NCBI GenBank assembly: GCA_902500695.1
Contig: CABVRQ010000019.1
Span: 1 to 20,524 of the forward strand
Direction: 5' to 3'
DNA from: an uncultured Nitrospira sp.
GTDB taxonomy: Bacteria > Nitrospirota > Nitrospiria > Nitrospirales > UBA8639
DNA: 20,524 nt
The number at the start of each line of letters is the position of its first letter. Position 1 is the first letter of the stretch. The notes beneath the pieces were generated by a model. It was not told where the DNA came from and made no database searches. It worked only from the letters and a program-made list of their open reading frames with translations. A program made the position numbers and the translations under genes. Shown here in pieces: positions 16,031 through 20,524 of this stretch.

Positions 16031-16834
16031 ATGACGGGAGTTAGAAAACTGGGTATGGCAATAGCGCTGGTAGGTGGCATCCTCGGTGTCGTGGCAACCG
16101 GAGGGCCTGTTCAGGCTGAACCTCTGACCATTGGGGCTGCTCCAAGTTTAAGGGCGGCATTACAAGAAATTGTGCCGATGTTCGAGAAAGAATATGGTGC
16201 AGCCGTAAAGGTCGTGTACGGTCCCTCGCAAACAATGCGCAAGCAAATTGAACAGGGAGTTGCGATCGATGTGTTTCTCCCTGCGGCGGTGGAGGAAGTC
16301 GAAAAACTCCAAAGAAATGGACTGACTCTCAACGGAGGGCCTCGGATCTATGCGCAGACGAGTCTCGTACTTGTCATGTCGGCGACCTCACGCTTCATGC
16401 CGGTCGCCTTTCATGAAGCGCAGCCCAATGGAGGGATCCGCATGGCTCTTGGCGATCCGAAAGCTTCGTCGCTGGGAGAAATCACGGTTCGGGCACTCAC
16501 CAAGCTCGACCCTGCATATAAGAGCCGGTTCAAGCTACTCCAAGCAGAAGATGCTGAGGATATCGTGAACTTGATTCACACGGGGAAGGCGGACATGGGC
16601 ATTGTCTACCGCGTGGATGCAATCAACAACCCTTACGTGCGCATCATCGATGAAACTCCAGCTCGGACACATATACCGGTCCAAGTCGGGCAAGCCGTGG
16701 TGTGGACCTGTCGGAAGGCATCCTTGAAGGTGGCGGAGGGTTTTTCCGATTTCATCATGAGTCCCCGCATACAAAAACTCCTACTCAAATATGGCTTTGA
16801 TTATGGCTTTGATTCCGTGTCATCGAATGGATGA
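16031..16834 (+). CDS. ModA-like molybdate/oxyanion periplasmic binding protein
   Basis: A 267-residue class II periplasmic binding protein of the ModA family. A signal peptide (hydrophobic core about 9-24) with likely cleavage at VQA-EP, after residue 29, sends it to the periplasm. Ligand-contact positions match ModA: Ser39 in GAAPSLRAAL, Ser66 in YGPSQTM, and Tyr193 in GIVYRVDA; ALGDPKASSLGE corresponds to the AVGDP block. GTGGAG at 16021-16026 is close to the ATG. No modB or modC is adjacent, so it must use a transporter encoded elsewhere or have another job; tungstate or another oxyanion is possible. The C-terminus carries an exact 12-bp duplication giving YGFDYGFD. In-frame, coding-like sequence continues past its TGA (see 16835-17005). 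Confidence 0.85.
   Translation: MTGVRKLGMAIALVGGILGVVATGGPVQAEPLTIGAAPSLRAALQEIVPMFEKEYGAAVKVVYGPSQTMRKQIEQGVAIDVFLPAAVEEVEKLQRNGLTLNGGPRIYAQTSLVLVMSATSRFMPVAFHEAQPNGGIRMALGDPKASSLGEITVRALTKLDPAYKSRFKLLQAEDAEDIVNLIHTGKADMGIVYRVDAINNPYVRIIDETPARTHIPVQVGQAVVWTCRKASLKVAEGFSDFIMSPRIQKLLLKYGFDYGFDSVSSNG
16790..16813 (+). repeat. Exact 12-bp tandem duplication at the 3' end of the modA-like gene
   Basis: TATGGCTTTGAT occurs twice head to tail, duplicating Tyr-Gly-Phe-Asp in frame. ModA proteins normally end near KYGF, so this is an extra piece at the very C-terminus, probably a slippage event. Confidence 0.85.
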
Positions 16835-17005
16835 CGAGGGGTCGCCGAAAAGATCAATGGCGCTCTCACCATCTCTCATCTTGCCGGAGGGATGGGTCAT
16901 GCAACACTTCCTTCGGAAAAAGCGTATTCTGCGTGGGTCAAAGGAGGGAACGAAGTTCGCTTTGGTCCAGAAACCAGAGTACCCCTGCAACCCCACTTAA
17001 TATGA
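16835..17005 (+). pseudogene. Coding-like fragment in frame after the modA-like stop
   Basis: Directly after the modA TGA, the same frame stays open for 56 codons to a TGA at 17003-17005. Its codons show G-rich first positions typical of real genes. The peptide includes INGALTISHLAGGMGHA and VKGGNEVRFGPETRVPL. The second stretch recalls the C-terminal ends of some glycine-rich lipoproteins, where a charged strand precedes a final beta strand, but I cannot name a family. There is no start codon with a ribosome site, so it looks like the 3' remnant of a lost gene rather than a working gene. Fusion by readthrough is a less likely alternative. Confidence 0.3.
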
Positions 17006-17277
17006 GCGACTTCATCTGTGCTCTGGAATCCGGTGGAGTTCCGTCAAGACTCGGATCGAATGCAGAGGCAGCAGCCGACGGAACAGGAAGCGGGATGAAC
17101 CGCGGGAAGTGCGCGGCCTCTGAGATGGCGCTTCGTTATTCCCTCAGCGTGCCCCATGTGTCGTGTGACCTTAGACCTGATTTCGTTCCCCCTTCACCAA
17201 CAAGGTCCTCCAATTCCCCTTCAGGATCAGTCCAAACCCCAGAGCAGGAGTGCCGCGACATTCCAGAATAACCCAAA
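17006..17277. other. Intergenic gap at the modA/cydB convergent junction
   Basis: These genes converge here. The 272 bases contain an 89-codon plus frame (17002-17271), Ser/Pro-rich and without a recognisable domain, and no clear terminator hairpin with a T-run. I see no supported gene. Confidence 0.35.
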
Positions 17278-18321
17278 TCAATGAACTCCATCTGCGCCGA
17301 GCCTGACCTTCCCCCAGAACGCCCGATACGCGCAGGCTTGATAGACAATAAGCAGACCGAATCCGACGAGAAACCACCAGAGGCCGATCTGCATGCCATA
17401 GACGCCGGCGGTGGCGTTGGTCACGGTCAAGCTATTGGCCGGCTCACTCGTCGCAATCAGGATATTCGGATAGGACCCCCAAGCTGTGCTGGCCAGCAGT
17501 GTCAGGATCAAGAGACTTGTCGCAATAAACGCTCCCGCATCCCAATCGCGCCTTCGTATTTCAATGGCCCACAAAAGGCTCCCCACGGTGAGAACGGGAA
17601 AGACGAATCCGAGGGGATGGGCGGCATAGTTGAGATAGAATAAGGGCTGGACAAAGGGAACGGCCGTCAAGGCCAGCGCGACCAGAATCACCACGACTGA
17701 ACCCGTCACCCAGGCCGTACGTCGCGCCCGTTCCCGCAACCGGCCCTCCGTTTTCATGGCCAGAAAATTGGCGCCGTGCATGGCGAGGATCGCCGCGCTT
17801 GCGGCTCCCATGAGTATGGTGAACCAATCCAATATGCCCGGCTCCGGTCCTGTTAGGAAATTTGTCCAGAGCGCCACGAAGAAATAGCCTTCGGGATTCA
17901 AAGGCACGCCGCGAATGAGGTTGCCCAGAGCCACGCCGAACACGACAGCCAGGAGGAAGCTCGCTCCGGAAAACGCCACATCCCAAAACTGCCGCCACAG
18001 TGCGTGATCCACATGCGAGCGGAGTTCGAGCGCAAGTCCACGGGCAATCAGCAGCCACAAAACCAGATGCAAGGCCAGATAGAAACCGCTGAACCCCGCC
18101 GAATAGGCCTTGGGAAAGGCGAAGAATAACAGACCACCTGCAGCGATCAGCCACACTTCGTTGCCGTTCCAAATGGGGCCAATGGCGGCCAACGCCGCAC
18201 GCCTGTCCGCATCAGTTTTCGCGACGAAGCTATAGACGATGCCCAGGCCGAAGTCGAAGCCGTCAAGGACAACATAAATCGCCAACATCAACGTGACGGC
18301 AACATACCAGAAGGTTTCCAT
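17278..18321 (-). CDS. cydB: Cytochrome bd quinol oxidase subunit II
   Basis: Non-haem-binding membrane subunit of the bd-type terminal oxidase that pairs with CydA to reduce O2 with quinol. At 347 residues with about eight to nine membrane helices it fits the family. The N-terminal signature VLDGFDFGLG (Asp20, Asp23) and the block GPIWNGNEVWLIAAGG are present. In the latter, the position of E. coli CydB Asp58 (WDGNQ) is Asn52. The cydA stop is 11 bases upstream. AGGA, overlapping that stop, serves as ribosome site, so the pair is an operon. No CydX-like small subunit gene with a usable start was found after it, and no cydCD is in the window. Confidence 0.93.
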   Translation of the reverse strand: METFWYVAVTLMLAIYVVLDGFDFGLGIVYSFVAKTDADRRAALAAIGPIWNGNEVWLIAAGGLLFFAFPKAYSAGFSGFYLALHLVLWLLIARGLALELRSHVDHALWRQFWDVAFSGASFLLAVVFGVALGNLIRGVPLNPEGYFFVALWTNFLTGPEPGILDWFTILMGAASAAILAMHGANFLAMKTEGRLRERARRTAWVTGSVVVILVALALTAVPFVQPLFYLNYAAHPLGFVFPVLTVGSLLWAIEIRRRDWDAGAFIATSLLILTLLASTAWGSYPNILIATSEPANSLTVTNATAGVYGMQIGLWWFLVGFGLLIVYQACAYRAFWGKVRLGADGVH

Positions 18322-18332
18322 CGTACCGGTTC

Positions 18333-19676
18333 CTACGGGTTCGCGGACTCACGGAACGGGCTTGCCGGGCCATGTCTGATTGTTTCAGCCATCAGGAATA
18401 GGAAGAGCAGTCCCAACACGAGATAGATCCCGAGATATCCGAGCAACGTAAATAGTGCGTTGCCCGAATGTACCAGCGGTGAGACACCGTCAGCCGTGCG
18501 GAGCAGACCATACACCAGCCAGGGTTGACGGCCGAGTTCGGCGGTCATCCAGCCGGCCGTGGTGGCAAGATAGGGAAACGGGGCGGCAAGCATGAGCAGC
18601 CAGAGCAACCAGTTCGCGGTAAACAATCGCCCTCGCCAAAGCCAGAGCAGCGCCAGACCCATGACCGATACGAGCATGGTTCCGAGCCCGGCCATCACAT
18701 GATAGGCATAGTAGAGCAGCGCCAGATTATCGGGCCATTCTGCACGTGGAAAGGCGTCGAGCCCTTTCACCTTGGCATAGAGTTCGTCAAAGAGCACCAT
18801 ACTTAACGCATTCGGCACGACGAGCGGATTATCGATCGTCATGGTTTCAATGTTCGGCTGGCCGATGAGCACCATACCCGCGCCGCGCTCGGTCTTGAAG
18901 AGCCCTTCGAATGCGGCGCCTTTGACCGGTTGGTGTTCAAACACCTGCCTGGCGTTCTCGTGGCCGGTCGGGAAGATCATCAGCGCAGTGGCGATGGCGC
19001 CGGTCACCACGCCCGTGCGGAGGAATGTCTTGGCATACTTCACATGCAGACCGGACAGGAGATAGAACGAACCGATCGCCGCCATGACAAATGAGGCGGT
19101 CACGACCGCGGCGGTCATGTTATGGGCGAATTGCCAGAACAGCCAGGGATTGGTGAGCAGACCGGAAAGACTGTCGACGAACAACCGTCCGTCCGGGGCC
19201 CTTGTATAGGCGACCGGATGTTGCATCCAGGCATTTGTCGCCAGAATGAAATAGCCGGAAAGCCAGGACCCGAGAAAGAGCATCAGCGATGCAGCCCATT
19301 GCACCAGACGGCTGAATCGCCCCTCGCCAAATAACATGATGCCGAGAAACGACGATTCCAGAAAAAATGCAAACAGGCCTTCCATCGCCAGCGTTTGGCC
19401 GATCACCCCCCCGGCGAAGTTGGAAAATTTCGCCCAATTGGTGCCGAATTGAAATTCCAAGGGAATGCCGGTCACGACACCAAAGGCAAAACTCAAGGCA
19501 AAGATCTTTGTCCAGAACCGGGCGACCTGATGATAGTGCTCGTCACCCGAAACGAGCGCACGGCTCCGCAGGTAAAGCAGGAGCAAAGCCAGCCCGATCG
19601 TCAATTGCGGAAAGAGATAATGAAACGTGACGGTGAAGGCAAATTGCAGGCGGTCGTAAAGTAACGCGCTGTCCAT
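18333..19676 (-). CDS. cydA: Cytochrome bd quinol oxidase subunit I, short Q-loop type
   Basis: Haem-bearing subunit of the bd oxidase. All key residues are seen: His19 (TFHYLF, haem b595 ligand), His185 (QFAHNM) and Met377 (GWMTAELGRQPW) for haem b558, and Glu99 and Glu107 in the MEGLFAFFLES block of the proton path. The quinol-site residues Lys252 and Glu257 also match E. coli numbering. At 447 residues it lacks the long C-terminal Q-loop insertion of E. coli CydA (522 residues), so it belongs to the short-loop, CioA-like group, which is often cyanide-tolerant. That tolerance is family knowledge, not visible here. AAGGA lies shortly before the ATG. The oxidase would serve low-oxygen respiration or redox relief. 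Confidence 0.95.
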   Translation of the reverse strand: MDSALLYDRLQFAFTVTFHYLFPQLTIGLALLLLYLRSRALVSGDEHYHQVARFWTKIFALSFAFGVVTGIPLEFQFGTNWAKFSNFAGGVIGQTLAMEGLFAFFLESSFLGIMLFGEGRFSRLVQWAASLMLFLGSWLSGYFILATNAWMQHPVAYTRAPDGRLFVDSLSGLLTNPWLFWQFAHNMTAAVVTASFVMAAIGSFYLLSGLHVKYAKTFLRTGVVTGAIATALMIFPTGHENARQVFEHQPVKGAAFEGLFKTERGAGMVLIGQPNIETMTIDNPLVVPNALSMVLFDELYAKVKGLDAFPRAEWPDNLALLYYAYHVMAGLGTMLVSVMGLALLWLWRGRLFTANWLLWLLMLAAPFPYLATTAGWMTAELGRQPWLVYGLLRTADGVSPLVHSGNALFTLLGYLGIYLVLGLLFLFLMAETIRHGPASPFRESANP

Positions 19677-19743
19677 AGAATTCCTTCAAACTGAACTGTA
19701 ACCTCTCGAAACGAGAATCTGCCGGCTGAAAATCGTCCTCTAG

Positions 19744-20046
19744 CAAGCTAGTTCTTCACTCAACGGTGTGGTCATCGTAGCAGATCCAGCAGGTGGAGTG
19801 GAGCGACTGGGGTGGGTGGCCCAGAATCCACCCCATACGCAATCAGTTTGCCAAACATGTTGATACCTTGTGCGGGAAATTTCGAGCAAGGCCGTCCCAC
19901 AATTGCTGCTTATACACGAACATACCGCCACAGTCTCGGATGCCGTGAGTCAACCGCTCGTCTTGGGCTATTCTGATGAAGAGTATCTTGGGCTCAAGAT
20001 TCTGGCCCACTTCTTACCTCAGAAATTAGGAAAATCACCCACATGA
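19744..20046 (+). pseudogene. Coding-like frame interrupted by one TGA, unknown product
   Basis: One frame reads as protein-like sequence for about 100 codons except for a single TGA at 19861-19863. The part before it includes NGVVIVADPAGGVERLGWVA; the part after includes AVPQLLLIHEHTATVSDAV and VLGYSDEEYLGLKILAHFL. Possible starts are GTG at 19768 or, after the TGA, GTG at 19870 (58 codons); neither has a good ribosome site. The second part has the alternating strand-helix look of an alpha/beta domain (a universal-stress-type fold is one guess) but I do not recognise a family. Most likely a decayed gene. Confidence 0.3.
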
Positions 20047-20215
20047 ATCTGCGTTGAGACATTCAAATAATGTCGATACAATTCCTACTGATGAAGACAT
20101 ATGTTCTTCCTTATGGGTGGAAACCTTGTTTGATGGTTGGGACTGGATCCAAAATATATCAAGCCATATTTGCGCCCATGCGCCAGATAGTAACAGGGAC
20201 GTCACGTGGCATCCT

Positions 20216-20374
20216 TTATGTAGACACGGAATAGGGAAGAGCCTCAGGCCAACTCACAATCCCACTCCCCAATACGACGCCATTTATTTCTCCCGATATG
20301 CCGAGTATGGTTGTGCCCATAACGACGAGCTGGGAATGGTATCCCTGCCCTGCTTGTTCTAAACGGGATTGCAT
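20216..20374 (-). other. Short minus-strand frame with weak similarity to a USP C-terminus
   Basis: A 52-codon frame starting with ATG at 20374 contains QLVVMGTTILGISGE and NGVVLGSGIV. The order LVVMGT, then Gly residues, then LGS is reminiscent of the ATP-binding end of universal stress proteins (G-x2-G-x9-G-S), but the spacing is longer than usual and the match is weak. No ribosome site is seen. It may be a remnant or chance. Confidence 0.15.
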
Positions 20375-20455
20375 CCCATCAAGGTCAGGAAGTTAATATT
20401 CCTGTAATCGCCTTCTCAATTCATTAGCATTGAGTCTGCTCATTATTCGAATATC

Positions 20456-20509
20456 GTATGGCGATCCCGGTAAGTGACGTGACAGTATAATCGTAGGGAA
20501 TCGCCATAC
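20456..20509. repeat. 13-bp imperfect inverted repeat near the right edge
   Basis: The left arm GTATGGCGATCCC (20456-20468) and the right arm GGGAATCGCCATAC (20496-20509) pair over 13 bp with one bulged A. The 27-base spacer contains GTGACGTGAC. It could be an operator, a recombination site or the end of a small non-autonomous element. No T-run follows on either strand. Confidence 0.55.
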
Positions 20510-20524
20510 CTCCACCGTAACCCA

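Larger units (their letters stand above)
19677..20524. other. Long non-genic right flank with gene remnants
   Basis: The 848 bases upstream of cydA contain no complete recognisable gene. The cydA leader has a small perfect hairpin, TCTCGAAACGAGA, at about 19703-19715. A broken coding-like frame (19744-20046, plus), a short minus frame (20216-20374) and a long palindrome (20456-20509) are listed separately. A 102-codon TTG frame (20054-20362, plus) has no ribosome site or known motif. No FNR- or ArcA-type site could be assigned for cydAB. Confidence 0.4.

Noticed and set aside
16832..16834. Selenocysteine reading of the modA TGA, and likewise of the TGA at 19861
   Set aside because: No convincing SECIS-like hairpin follows either TGA, and neither is in a known selenoprotein family. 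Stop codons next to gene remnants explain them better.
17225..17277. Possible CydX-like small subunit after cydB (hydrophobic stretch FGLFWNVAALLLWGLD in frame past the cydB stop)
   Set aside because: Only 16 residues, no start codon and no ribosome site; too short for CydX.
17561..18172. 203-codon minus-strand frame overlapping cydB in another frame
   Set aside because: cydB has clear conserved blocks across this interval; the alternative frame is Arg-rich and unlike any protein I know.
20054..20362. 102-codon TTG frame near the right edge
   Set aside because: Weak start, no ribosome site, Cys/His/Asn-rich composition without motifs; not supported as a gene.

Overview
The window reads as a chromosome segment of a moderately GC-rich Gram-negative bacterium. 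Two features give the envelope type: a tripartite RND efflux system with an outer-membrane lipoprotein channel, and a periplasmic Do-like protease. The mix of glucose-6-phosphate dehydrogenase, DUF3417-type glucan phosphorylase, catabolic acetolactate synthase, a lone ModA-like protein and a short-Q-loop cytochrome bd would fit an environmental Nitrospirota-like organism. That placement is an impression from gene style, not a measured result.

Left part (1-6594, + strand): carbon metabolism. zwf (oxidative pentose phosphate entry) overlaps a HAD-family hydrolase by ATGA. After an AT-rich, palindrome-containing leader come glgP (glucan phosphorolysis) and, 38 bases later with its own strong ribosome site, an AlsS-like acetolactate synthase. 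Together they would move stored glucan to sugar phosphates, NADPH and pyruvate-derived acetolactate.

Middle (6595-9330, - strand): a remnant of an MprF-like membrane protein that stops after about 80 recognisable residues beside a strong hairpin, then a Do-like serine protease with a clear intrinsic terminator.

Efflux locus (9331-15478, - strand): four overlapping genes, in transcription order RND N-half, RND C-half, membrane fusion protein and outer-membrane factor. The RND pump is split in two at the cytoplasmic linker between its two homologous halves, and the second half has its own ATG and Shine-Dalgarno-like sequence. This is the most interesting signal in the window. The fusion protein ends in a degenerate 18-bp (six-residue) repeat tract.

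Right part (15479-20524): a divergent regulatory gap with paired inverted repeats and a 12-bp tandem repeat, a ModA-like binding protein without modB or modC (+), and cydAB (-) for a cytochrome bd quinol oxidase. The non-genic stretches here contain several coding-like but broken or very short frames and a long imperfect palindrome near the right edge, so this flank looks like degraded accessory DNA. No tRNA, rRNA, CRISPR array or intact transposase was seen.
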